18,200 nt of DNA, from NCBI GenBank assembly GCA_026986135.1, contig JALSPD010000026.1:1-18200 (forward strand), given 5' to 3'. The translations under genes and the position numbers were made by a program. Under the pieces are notes generated by a model. That model ran no database searches, was not told the origin of the DNA, and saw nothing but the letters and a program-made list of their open reading frames with translations. This document shows, piece after piece, positions 1 to 6,528 of the stretch; the stretch's first letter is position 1; each line of letters starts with the position of its first letter. This DNA is from DHVE2 group archaeon. GTDB lineage: Archaea > Thermoplasmatota > Thermoplasmata > Thermoplasmatales > Aciduliprofundaceae.

Positions 1-333
1 AAGGTTATGATGATTACAGTAAACAGGGAAGATCTTCAATACGATGAAAATCACAGAATTGTTGTGAAACTTGACGGAAAGGAACTTAAATATACCAGCG
101 ATAGCGAGGTTCTTGCAGGTGGTAACGAAGGAAAGTACACGGTTATCAACGGCACCAGTGAGGTAACCGTCCTCGTGTATATACCTCACTTCTCAGAGCA
201 TGAGGTGGATGTTTCAAGCGAACCAAAGAGCATTTCCACGGAGATAATGGGGAATCCAATGTATATGGGTGCAATAATTGCCGTTATTCTCCTCGTTATC
301 ATTGCCATCGTGGCCATCATAAAGAGACGATGA
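1..333 (+). CDS. C-terminal part of a membrane-anchored surface protein (5' end outside window)
   Basis: The frame is open to the left edge, with two codons before the first Met at 7. No ribosome binding site or TATA box can be judged there, so I read this as the last 110 residues of a longer protein. What is visible is a polar, beta-rich segment with a possible N-glycosylation site (NGTS) and a stretch reading VLVYIPHFSEHEVDV. A Ser-rich linker follows, then one strongly hydrophobic segment of about 20 residues, and the protein ends in KRR. That is the layout of an exported protein held by a C-terminal anchor with its bulk outside the cell. The next gene downstream codes for a second exported, C-terminally anchored protein. 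No family is recognised. A genuine short protein starting at position 7 or 10 is possible but less likely. Confidence 0.6.
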   Translation, partial: KVMMITVNREDLQYDENHRIVVKLDGKELKYTSDSEVLAGGNEGKYTVINGTSEVTVLVYIPHFSEHEVDVSSEPKSISTEIMGNPMYMGAIIAVILLVIIAIVAIIKRR

Positions 334-349
334 CGCCGCCACTCCCATC

Positions 350-363
350 TTTTTTCTTTTTTT
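350..363 (+). terminator. T-rich transcription terminator
   Basis: Six T, one C and seven T lie 17 bp after the stop codon of the first gene and just ahead of the next promoter. Archaeal RNA polymerase terminates at such T tracts without needing a hairpin. I see no strong stem before it. Confidence 0.55.
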
Positions 364-372
364 CACATAAAT

Positions 373-380
373 TTTAAATA
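373..380 (+). promoter_or_regulatory. TATA box of the Ca-binding surface protein gene
   Basis: TTTAAATA is centred about 27 bp before the ATG at 404. Initiation about 26 bp downstream of the box would fall on or next to the start codon, predicting a leaderless mRNA. There is no Shine-Dalgarno site. Confidence 0.6.
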
Positions 381-389
381 CTCAGCGAT

Positions 390-406
390 CATCCTCTCAA
401 AGGATG
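390..406 (+). promoter_or_regulatory. Inverted repeat covering the start codon at 404
   Basis: CATCCT and AGGATG form a perfect 6-bp inverted repeat with a 5-nt spacer, and the right arm contains the ATG at 404-406. If transcription starts near 404 it is a DNA element at the start site. If it starts before 390, the RNA hairpin would hide the start codon. It could also be chance. Confidence 0.3.
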
Positions 407-943
407 AAACGCGTGGTGATTTCACTACTACTTGCTATAGCGCTTGTTGTCCCGCTGGCAAACGCTCAGGATGAGAAGCAGAAGTATCCCACCATAACAG
501 TATATTTTTCTGATGGGACCAGCACAAATATCACGGAGAAACAATGGGTAGAGATATTCCCTATTATTCAGGGAAGGATCAAGGGGTATGACTGGTCAGG
601 AATGATGAAGGAGCTTCTGTTTGATTCCTCCAATACTGGTCTTAATCCCTATGGTCTTGATTTCGTAAGGGGCATTGAAAAGCACACTCTGAATGAATGG
701 GATAATAACTATGCGCGTGTGGTTATTGAGGCTCTAAACTATACATACGATCTTGATTCAGATGGCGATGGATACACCAACTATGAAGAGCTAAATGCAG
801 GAACTCTTCCTGGAGATGCCAGCTCCCATCCTGGACTTACCCAGGAGGAATTCTGGAACAAGTACGAGGGATATATAATAATAGGCGTGCTTGTGGCATC
901 AATCTTTGTGCTGTACTTTGTGTTTAACAGAGAAAAAGAATAA
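404..943 (+). CDS. Exported membrane-anchored protein with a Ca-binding DxDxDG loop
   Basis: The 179-residue protein starts with a signal peptide: KR at residues 2-3, a hydrophobic core, and a likely signal peptidase cut after the A-N-A at 19-21. Residues 116-129 form an EF-hand/dockerin-like calcium loop (D116, D118, D120, D122, then N126 and E128/E129), followed by a GTLPGDA stretch. This is the pattern of thrombospondin type 3-like repeats on archaeal and bacterial surface proteins. Residues about 157-174 are a membrane segment followed by a short charged tail. The bulk should therefore lie outside the membrane, anchored at its C-terminus, with one calcium site close to the membrane. Residues 25-110 match nothing I recognise. 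The start is set by the TATA box 27 bp upstream and by the signal peptide. The gene converges with the ABC permease gene, with 2 bp between the stop codons. Confidence 0.8.
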   Translation: MKRVVISLLLAIALVVPLANAQDEKQKYPTITVYFSDGTSTNITEKQWVEIFPIIQGRIKGYDWSGMMKELLFDSSNTGLNPYGLDFVRGIEKHTLNEWDNNYARVVIEALNYTYDLDSDGDGYTNYEELNAGTLPGDASSHPGLTQEEFWNKYEGYIIIGVLVASIFVLYFVFNREKE

Positions 944-945
944 AA

Positions 946-2298
946 CTAATCAAAATACACCCATTTTTTTCTTGATCTTTTCAAAACAAAAATTGAAATT
1001 GCAATCATTGAAACTGATGTAAGGATTATAATCATCGTGCTGTAGATGCCCTGATCCAGACTTGATATGGTCAAGATTATACCCGGAACCACGCTGTACA
1101 GGCTGAATTTCATAACTATTTCAGGATCAAATAGCATGCTTGTAACTCTGTACCCTGCTAGATAAGAGGTTATGCTAAGGAGATAGAAGACATTTAGGTA
1201 AAATAGGGCAAAGGATGGGACCATCATGGACAGGGTGGATGCATTAAGAAAAACTATAATTGGGACTGAAACCATGGATACGATAATAACATGGGTAACC
1301 ATATGGGTTTTTATTATGTCCCATGATGCCAGTGGAAGATTGGCCATGTATCTATAATCGTCCATTATGGTGAGCCAGCTATAAACTACGGTAGAAAATA
1401 TGGAAAGCATTACGCTAAGTGATATGGGCGAGTAGATCTCTCTGTTGGATACCCCGCTGAGAATTCTTACAAAAATGAAGAGAAGGATCATGGGTAGAAA
1501 ATAAGTAAGTGTGGATTTTAACAGGATACCTCCTCTAATAACATCCAGCATTTCCTTGGTTAGTAAAACATCTCGGAAATATTTTTTGTAGGCGGTAAAT
1601 CTTTCCTTTCGCTCTCTGGACTGACCCTTAAACTCAGAAGGGGTAATAGAATAGGCAGAAATAAACAGGATAGCTATGAAGAGTATAGAAAGAAAAAAGT
1701 AAACGGGTGCTTTGGTGATCTGCAATTCCACAGGAAAAAATGGAATTTTTGCGAAATATCCCATTATGAGATATGCAAATATGGCTAAAAGAAAAGCAAA
1801 GTAGAGAGGTTTTAAAATATAATACAGTGAAAATGATAGGTATGATGCTGAGTAACCCATAAACATTGATAGTAGCACCGTAACTGCAAAAAAACTCACC
1901 TGATTTACTGAAAGCCCGGATATAGGAAGTGAGATTATCAAACCTGCGTACATGGGAAGTATGAATAGAAGAGTGTAATATATTGCATCCCTCATGTAAG
2001 CCATCAGATAGGTTTTCCTTGTGGATAGGGGAAGAATTGCAGAAGTGTTTACAAGGTTGAATCCCTCAAAGCTTCTTCCAAGAAACTCAAAGGATCCAAC
2101 TCCGAACCCGTATATGAATGTGGTTATCATCACCAGACTCACAAACTGGCGATAGTTGAAAAGGGACAATACATCATTTATAAAAACGGCACCGACTGCA
2201 GTGAAAAACATTACGTAGGCTGGAAATACAAAAAAAGAGTATCTTTTTGCCAATGACAGGTGTCTGCGATACTCCTCAATTAAAAAGTACTTAAGCAT
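946..2298 (-). CDS. ABC transporter permease (ABC-2-like), 12 predicted membrane segments
   Basis: This 450-residue protein is strongly hydrophobic, with about 12 membrane segments (near 22-43, 53-70, 104-127, 133-160, 163-182, 198-217, 262-281, 290-312, 332-352, 358-383, 398-415 and 418-438). They form two sets of six, separated by a charged cytoplasmic stretch at about 220-260. No periplasmic binding domain is present, so an exporter is more likely than an importer; the substrate is unknown. The ATG start overlaps the end of the ATPase gene by 8 bp and has a strong Shine-Dalgarno site, AGGAGGTG at 2303-2310, four bases ahead. The two proteins should therefore be made together and form one transporter. 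I assign it as permease from hydrophobicity and position, not from a diagnostic motif. Confidence 0.8.
   Translation of the reverse strand: MLKYFLIEEYRRHLSLAKRYSFFVFPAYVMFFTAVGAVFINDVLSLFNYRQFVSLVMITTFIYGFGVGSFEFLGRSFEGFNLVNTSAILPLSTRKTYLMAYMRDAIYYTLLFILPMYAGLIISLPISGLSVNQVSFFAVTVLLSMFMGYSASYLSFSLYYILKPLYFAFLLAIFAYLIMGYFAKIPFFPVELQITKAPVYFFLSILFIAILFISAYSITPSEFKGQSRERKERFTAYKKYFRDVLLTKEMLDVIRGGILLKSTLTYFLPMILLFIFVRILSGVSNREIYSPISLSVMLSIFSTVVYSWLTIMDDYRYMANLPLASWDIIKTHMVTHVIIVSMVSVPIIVFLNASTLSMMVPSFALFYLNVFYLLSITSYLAGYRVTSMLFDPEIVMKFSLYSVVPGIILTISSLDQGIYSTMIIILTSVSMIAISIFVLKRSRKKWVYFD
964..970 (+). terminator. Possible T-tract terminator inside the 3' end of the permease gene
   Basis: Seven T in a row lie on the plus strand 21 bp after the stop codon of the surface protein gene, within the last codons of the convergent permease gene. 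It is the only T tract near enough to end this transcript, so the two mRNAs probably overlap at their ends. Confidence 0.35.
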
Positions 2299-2980
2299 AT
2301 CCCACCTCCTTAAGAAAAACCTCCTCCAGATTTTTGAGATCCTCTATTATCTTAACAACTCTTCCATCCAGTAATATTCCAACTCGTGTGCAGAGTCGTG
2401 AAGCCATCTCAAGTATGTGCGTTGCCATAAATATGGTACCCCCTCCAGCAATGTATTCTTCCAGTATTTTTCTCATAACTCTCTGATATACAGGATCAAG
2501 ATTTATAAAGGGTTCATCAAGAAAAAGAACCTCAGGATCGTGCATCAGGGCTGCTGCAAACATCAACCTCTGTTTTGTTCCCTTGGAAAGATCCCTGCAG
2601 ATTACTCTCCTGTAGTCTTCAAGATGAAATTTCATTATGGCTTCTTCCACCCTGGTTTGAGGTAAATTACGGACTCTGGCTACGAAAAGAAGATACTCTT
2701 CAACGGTCAGGTAATTGGGTACACTCTCACTCTCAGGTACTATACCAACTTTTTTGCGTACTTCCACAGGATTTCTAATGGGATCCACTCCAGCAACTTT
2801 AACATCACCATGGGCACCAGTCTGCCCTGTGAGTACCTTTATCAATGTGGTCTTTCCAGCACCGTTGGGTCCCAGAATGCCGAAGATCTCCCCCGCCTTC
2901 ACTTCAAGGTTAAGTCCTTTTAACACATGCTTTTTGCCATACCATTTTTCAAGGTTTCTTACATGTATGGCAGTTTTCAC
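2291..2980 (-). CDS. ABC transporter ATP-binding protein
   Basis: All ABC ATPase motifs are visible in 229 residues: Walker A GPNGAGKT at 37-44, signature LSKGTKQR at 131-138, Walker B VLFLDE at 151-156 followed by the D-loop region, and the switch His in MATH at 185-188. The Q-loop reads VPES around residue 83, with Glu where many families have Gln. The SKG-type signature and this Q-loop are usual in ABC-2/drug-export type ATPases, so export is likely. The start is GTG at 2980, supported by a GGGAGGT site six bases ahead. The start overlaps the pyrK stop by 4 bp and the gene's end overlaps the permease start by 8 bp. This places the transporter in one translationally coupled operon with pyrD and pyrK. 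The substrate cannot be read from the sequence. Confidence 0.93.
   Translation of the reverse strand: MKTAIHVRNLEKWYGKKHVLKGLNLEVKAGEIFGILGPNGAGKTTLIKVLTGQTGAHGDVKVAGVDPIRNPVEVRKKVGIVPESESVPNYLTVEEYLLFVARVRNLPQTRVEEAIMKFHLEDYRRVICRDLSKGTKQRLMFAAALMHDPEVLFLDEPFINLDPVYQRVMRKILEEYIAGGGTIFMATHILEMASRLCTRVGILLDGRVVKIIEDLKNLEEVFLKEVGYA
2303..2310 (-). promoter_or_regulatory. Strong Shine-Dalgarno site of the permease gene
   Basis: AGGAGGTG, complementary to the archaeal 16S 3' end, lies inside the last codons of the ATPase gene and 4 nt before the permease ATG. It fixes that start and implies translational coupling. Confidence 0.7.
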
Positions 2981-3741
2981 CTGACAACCTCCCTTTTACC
3001 TGACCATCCCCTTCTTACCTTTCCCAGCTCGTCCATATTTTTCAATTCCTCTTTGAAGAATACCGGACCGTCAACGCAAACCCTGTATCCGTTTATACTG
3101 CAAGAATCACAAATGCCTATGCCACATTTCATAAGACGCTCCAAGGAAACCTGAATGTCTATATCCCTTTCAAAGGCAAGATCAACGAGCCCCTTAATCA
3201 TCTGCTCAGGACCGCAGGCATAGATTATATCATACTCTCTCTCCTCTACAAGTTTTCTAGCAAGATCAGTGGCATATCCTTTAAATCCTGCCGATCCGTC
3301 GTCTGTGGCAATCCACGGGTTTAGATGTGAAAATCTTTCGGTGAAAATAAGCTCCTCTTTGGTTCTAGCGGCAATTATTACATCTCCTTTAATCTCTTCA
3401 ATCAATGGTCCAAGTGTAGCCATTCCGGATCCACCACCCACAACAAGGGACTTTCTTCTTTTGTCAATATGAAAACCGCGTCCATACGGACCTCTTATCC
3501 ATATTTTATCTCCAGGTTCCAGATCGTGCATTCTGGAGGTGCCCCGACCGATTTTTTTAACAGTGAATCCCTTAAGAGCACCTGTGTAGGATATGCTCAT
3601 AGGAAACTCGTCAACTCCAGGAATCCATATCATATAGAACTGTCCGGGTAGGGGGGATGAATCGTCTGCAAATCTGAAGGTTTTCACATTTCTGGCCTCC
3701 TGCCTGATTCTCTCTATTTCTACGACCCTGTACATTTTCAT
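2977..3741 (-). CDS. pyrK: Dihydroorotate dehydrogenase electron transfer subunit PyrK
   Basis: PyrK passes electrons between FMN in PyrD and NAD through FAD and a 2Fe-2S cluster in the type 1B dihydroorotate dehydrogenase of pyrimidine synthesis. The 254 residues show a ferredoxin-reductase-like fold: an FAD-binding beta barrel with FPMSIS at 46-51, a nucleotide-binding glycine loop VGGGSGMATL at 101-110, and CGPEQM at 176-181. The cluster-binding cysteines are C206, C211, C214 and C222 (spacing CX4CX2CX7C), as in the family. The start overlaps the pyrD stop in ATGA. The second Met, at residue 3, is better spaced from a GAGG upstream, so the true start may be 6 bp downstream at 3735. The gene is cytoplasmic and coupled on both sides, to pyrD before it and the ABC ATPase after it. 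Confidence 0.93.
   Translation of the reverse strand: MKMYRVVEIERIRQEARNVKTFRFADDSSPLPGQFYMIWIPGVDEFPMSISYTGALKGFTVKKIGRGTSRMHDLEPGDKIWIRGPYGRGFHIDKRRKSLVVGGGSGMATLGPLIEEIKGDVIIAARTKEELIFTERFSHLNPWIATDDGSAGFKGYATDLARKLVEEREYDIIYACGPEQMIKGLVDLAFERDIDIQVSLERLMKCGIGICDSCSINGYRVCVDGPVFFKEELKNMDELGKVRRGWSGKREVVR
2987..2993 (-). promoter_or_regulatory. Shine-Dalgarno site deciding the GTG start of the ABC ATPase
   Basis: GGGAGGT ends 6 nt before the GTG at 2980 and lies inside the pyrK coding region. It supports GTG as the start; no in-frame ATG lies near. Confidence 0.7.
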
Positions 3742-4643
3742 CGCCTCTGTGCCACGCCCACAAGTTCAGTTATGCTCTTAATTTCATTTTTCAATAACCA
3801 ATCTTTTAATTCCTTTTCAATTTTTCTGAAAACATCAATTCCTCTAAGGTAAATCGCAGTGCCTATCTCAACAGCCATAGCACCGGCCATTATGTACTCA
3901 AGAACATCTTTTCCTGTGGTAATTCCTCCCACACCTATCACAGGCACATCCACCTCCGAGCTTACCTCATAAACCGCACGTACACCGATTGGCTTTATAC
4001 ATGGACCAGAGAGCCCTCCAAATCCATTGCTTAAGACAGGCATCCTGGCATCAACATCAATAACCATGCCCTTAACTGTGTTTATAAGCACAAGTGCATC
4101 TGCATTTTCCGCAGATTTTGCGATTTCCACAATTCTGTGGGTGTTCGGGGTCAATTTTGCCCATACAGGAATGTTTACCCTGCCTTTAACCTCCTTTACT
4201 ATGCTCTCCACAAGATCAGGGTCCACACCAATCTCCATGCCATATCCCTTGGCATGCGGGCAGGAGAGATTAAGCTCCACAGCATTTACCCCATACTCTT
4301 CCATCTTTTTTGCAAGATACGCAAACTCCTCCTCATCAGCACCAAAAATGCTACCTATTACAGGAACACCGCTATCAAGGGCCAGATGTATCTCCTCTTC
4401 AAATGAATCAATGCCTGGATTTGCAAGTCCTATTGCGTTTAGTAATCCCATCCCATTAGGGAGTTCATATATCACAGGATTGGGATACCCCTGTCGTTCT
4501 TTAATACCAACGGATTTTGTTACCAGACCACCAGCACCAAGTGATGCGATCCTTTTCATGGTATCTCCAGATTCATCCAGTATTCCTGAGGCAAGAATAA
4601 GTGGGTTATGGAAACCTATCCCATTTATCTCCACATAAAGCAT
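3738..4643 (-). CDS. pyrD: Dihydroorotate dehydrogenase, catalytic subunit (type 1B)
   Basis: This FMN enzyme oxidises dihydroorotate to orotate, the fourth step of UMP synthesis. The 301 residues are typical for class 1. The catalytic base is Cys128 in NLSCPH; class 1 enzymes use Cys where class 2 enzymes use Ser. Other family landmarks are LASGILDESG at 17-26, GMGLLNAIGLANPG at 64-77, substrate/FMN residues N125 and N188 (INTV), SGPCIKPIG at 212-220, and the phosphate-binding GVGGI at 237-241. Pairing with PyrK next door confirms type 1B. It is the first gene of the operon. A TATA box 24-25 bp upstream and the lack of a Shine-Dalgarno site imply a leaderless mRNA. A 9-bp inverted repeat surrounds this promoter, so regulation at the promoter is plausible. 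Confidence 0.95.
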   Translation of the reverse strand: MLYVEINGIGFHNPLILASGILDESGDTMKRIASLGAGGLVTKSVGIKERQGYPNPVIYELPNGMGLLNAIGLANPGIDSFEEEIHLALDSGVPVIGSIFGADEEEFAYLAKKMEEYGVNAVELNLSCPHAKGYGMEIGVDPDLVESIVKEVKGRVNIPVWAKLTPNTHRIVEIAKSAENADALVLINTVKGMVIDVDARMPVLSNGFGGLSGPCIKPIGVRAVYEVSSEVDVPVIGVGGITTGKDVLEYIMAGAMAVEIGTAIYLRGIDVFRKIEKELKDWLLKNEIKSITELVGVAQRR

Positions 4644-4651
4644 AAGTGACT

Positions 4652-4700
4652 AATCTCCAGGAAATATTAAATCATTTCGCATATCGGGATTCTGGAGATT
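4652..4700. repeat. Perfect 9-bp inverted repeat around the pyrD promoter, operator candidate
   Basis: AATCTCCAG at 4652-4660 and CTGGAGATT at 4692-4700 are exact reverse complements, 31 bp apart. Corresponding arm positions are about 40 bp apart, close to four helical turns. The left arm falls between the TATA box and the pyrD start; the right arm lies upstream of the TATA box. That suits a dimeric or looping repressor. The regulator is unknown. Confidence 0.45.
4664..4671 (-). promoter_or_regulatory. TATA box of the pyrDK-ABC operon
   Basis: TTTAATAT on the minus strand is centred about 25 bp before the pyrD ATG, predicting a leaderless transcript. It lies between the two arms of an inverted repeat. 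Confidence 0.6.
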
Positions 4701-4761
4701 TAAAGGGCAAAGTGATCTCGCTCTCCATTTTAAATTCAACATACCAGGTGAAAGAAAACTT

Positions 4762-4769
4762 TTTTTATA
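4762..4769 (+). promoter_or_regulatory. TATA box of the tRNA-Thr / DUF47 transcript
   Basis: TTTTTATA is centred 28 bp before the first base of the mature tRNA, with A-rich GAAAAC just upstream as a BRE-like element. Initiation would fall at or a few bases before the tRNA 5' end. No TATA box is found inside the tRNA in front of the DUF47 gene. Confidence 0.6.
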
Positions 4770-4793
4770 GGAATACATTACGGGCAATTGCAT

Positions 4794-4866
4794 GCCACCG
4801 TAGCTCAGCCGGTGGAGCGCCACCTTGGTAAGGTGGAGGTCCCGGGTTCGATTCCCGGCGGTGGCT
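4794..4866 (+). tRNA. tRNA-Thr (anticodon GGT)
   Basis: A complete 73-nt cloverleaf without intron. The acceptor arms GCCACCG and CGGTGGC pair fully. The D stem is GCTC/GAGC with GG in the loop, the anticodon stem is CCACC/GGTGG around TTGGTAA, and the T stem is CCGGG/CCCGG around TTCGATT. The anticodon at 4827-4829 is GGT, which reads ACC and ACU threonine codons. The unpaired base before CCA is T (U73), as expected for archaeal tRNA-Thr. CCA is not encoded and must be added after 3' trimming. The DUF47 start codon follows only 3 nt later. Confidence 0.97.
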
Positions 4867-4869
4867 CTA

Positions 4870-5532
4870 ATGTTCAAATCAAAGAAGGAGAAGGAGGCAA
4901 TAAGCATATACGAGAAACACTCCAATATAGCCCTTGAGTGCATGGATCTTTTTATAAAAGAGGTGGAGGCCCTTTTGCGTGAGGACTGGGATGAAATTGT
5001 TAAAATTGAAGGAATAATATATGAAAAAGAGCGAGAGGGCGATTCTCTGAGAAGAAAAAACGAATATCTTTTCTCCGAAGGACTTCTTTTCCCCACCGAT
5101 AGGGCCATATTTATAAATTTATCTGAGCAGATTGATAAAGTAATTGATAGAATCCAGCAGGTGAGCAGGATCATATCTTTAAGAAGACCTTCAAAGGAAG
5201 CAATAGAATTTCTGAAATCATGCAAAATAATGGAGTACCTTTCCGTCACTAAAAAAAGTGTGGAGACACTGAATGAATCAGCCATGGAGCTACTCAAAGG
5301 TAACGTTGAAAAAGCCGTGGAAAAGGCACATGAAGTAGAAAAATACGAAAGTGCCGCGGATGATCTGAAGCTGGAGATACTTCGGAAACTTTACACCCAG
5401 GAAAAGAATATTGTTGATATTCTATCAATACTTCAACTTGAAAAGTTAATACTTTGGATTGACGCTATAAGCGATAAAGCAGAGGATGCCTCAGATGTAA
5501 TCATACTTATAAGTGCAAAAATAGCACTTTGA
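4870..5532 (+). CDS. DUF47 / PhoU-like regulator of phosphate transport
   Basis: The 220-residue, almost wholly helical cytoplasmic protein has PhoU-like metal-binding motifs. They are E52/E54/D58 in the first half, E157/E160/D164/D165 in the second, and an acidic D203/E205/D206/D209 cluster near the end (DKAEDASD). Length and layout fit DUF47 proteins, which usually stand beside PiT transporters and are thought to regulate them. The ATG at 4870 follows the tRNA-Thr by 3 nt. There is no Shine-Dalgarno site and no promoter of its own, so it must be cotranscribed with the tRNA, and cleavage after the tRNA discriminator would leave a 3-nt leader. An earlier in-frame start would lie inside the tRNA and is not credible. 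The 3' end overlaps the convergent PiT gene by 26 bp. Confidence 0.85.
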   Translation: MFKSKKEKEAISIYEKHSNIALECMDLFIKEVEALLREDWDEIVKIEGIIYEKEREGDSLRRKNEYLFSEGLLFPTDRAIFINLSEQIDKVIDRIQQVSRIISLRRPSKEAIEFLKSCKIMEYLSVTKKSVETLNESAMELLKGNVEKAVEKAHEVEKYESAADDLKLEILRKLYTQEKNIVDILSILQLEKLILWIDAISDKAEDASDVIILISAKIAL

Positions 5533-6436
5533 CTAGGAGATATGTCAATGCGAATGCCATTATAGGTGCAAAGCCCCAGGACAAGGCAAAATTTTTAAGA
5601 GTCTTTTTATTCAGTTCTTTATACCCTTTAATCAATCCTGTTCCAATTACACCTCCGATAATGGCCTGGGTTATTGACACAGGGAAATGAAACTGGGTGA
5701 AGATCTCCACAACGATGGCCCCTGCAATTTGAGCGGAAAATGCCCTTGGGGGATCCAGATTTGTGATTTTACTGCCCACGGTTATTACTGTTCTCCTACC
5801 TAAGAGAATCGTACCAATCATTGCAGCTATGCCTGTCGTGATTATTGAAATGGCGGATAGATCCAGAGATGCTATCAAACCTATGGTATTGGCACCCAGA
5901 GTGTACGAAATAAACGCGCTGCTTATAAAAAGAGAGAGTGTGTAGAATTTACTCAATGAAAATATGTGGATCCTCTTAACTAACCTTGCTAAAATGGTGT
6001 AAATAACAATAGCCAGTACAAGAGATACAAGAAGATTCATAGCCCAGGAAAACACTATTAGCGCTAAAAATTCTCCATTCAACTCCATTGAAAATGCCAC
6101 GGCTACTCCTAGTATGGATCCCACGAGTATCTGAGACGCGGATAGAGGTATGGAAAACAGGGTAAATAGCATCAAAAGAATTGCAGTAGCTAGAAGAACC
6201 ATCAAAGACATCTCCATTGATAGGGGTTCCGGGAGTAGCCCACCGCCAATAGTACCGGACATCTTCCATCCTTCAAAAAATGTTCCGAGCATCACAAAGA
6301 AGCCTGCAATTATTGCCGCTTTATAATATGAAGTAATCCTTGATCCGTAAAGAGTACCTATACTTCCCGCAGAGTTGTTTGCCGCAATTATAAAGCTTAT
6401 TGCTGTGGCAAGAACAAAGTAGATTAATGTAAGCAT
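5507..6436 (-). CDS. PiT-family (inorganic phosphate-type) transporter
   Basis: The 309-residue integral membrane protein has about ten hydrophobic segments and the two inverted PiT repeats. The repeat signatures are AANNSAGSIGT at 18-28 with VGSIL near 105, and GANTIGL at 181-187 with PVSITQAIIGG at 252-262. The serine/threonine-Gln motifs (SASQ at 99-102, SITQ at 254-257) are typical of the family. In both signatures, however, the Asp usually found in G-x-N-D is replaced, by Asn21 and Thr184. The substrate may therefore be phosphate or another anion such as sulfate. The DUF47 gene on the other strand supports a phosphate-type role. The ATG start is set by a TATA box about 27 bp upstream, so the mRNA should be leaderless. 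The two 3' ends overlap by 26 bp. Confidence 0.85.
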   Translation of the reverse strand: MLTLIYFVLATAISFIIAANNSAGSIGTLYGSRITSYYKAAIIAGFFVMLGTFFEGWKMSGTIGGGLLPEPLSMEMSLMVLLATAILLMLFTLFSIPLSASQILVGSILGVAVAFSMELNGEFLALIVFSWAMNLLVSLVLAIVIYTILARLVKRIHIFSLSKFYTLSLFISSAFISYTLGANTIGLIASLDLSAISIITTGIAAMIGTILLGRRTVITVGSKITNLDPPRAFSAQIAGAIVVEIFTQFHFPVSITQAIIGGVIGTGLIKGYKELNKKTLKNFALSWGFAPIMAFALTYLLVKVLFLHL

Positions 6437-6459
6437 TTCAGAGACTAAATGTAACCTTG

Positions 6460-6467
6460 TATATCAA
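6460..6467 (-). promoter_or_regulatory. TATA box of the PiT transporter gene
   Basis: TTGATATA on the minus strand is centred about 27 bp before the ATG at 6436, predicting a leaderless mRNA. The match is weaker than at the other promoters here. Confidence 0.45.
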
Positions 6468-6520
6468 TTTTGCCACGGAACTTGAGGACTTCAACCGTTG
6501 ATCACCATTTAAGGCAACAA

Positions 6521-6528
6521 TTTATTTA
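6521..6528 (+). promoter_or_regulatory. TATA box of the candidate small RNA
   Basis: TTTATTTA is centred about 24-26 bp before the predicted 5' end of the structured RNA at 6548-6551. It is flanked by ACAAT (6517-6521) and ATTGT (6528-6532), a short inverted repeat. No reading frame of useful length starts behind it before deoC. Confidence 0.5.

Noticed and set aside
4027..4638. Plus-strand open frame of 203 codons opposite pyrD
   Set aside because: It is the mirror of the well-supported pyrD frame, Ser/Pro-rich in the way antisense frames are, with no start signals.
4650..5297. Long minus-strand open frame of 215 codons opposite the tRNA and DUF47 gene
   Set aside because: It runs antisense through an intact tRNA and through a recognisable DUF47 protein; its translation shows no family features and it has no promoter or ribosome binding site.
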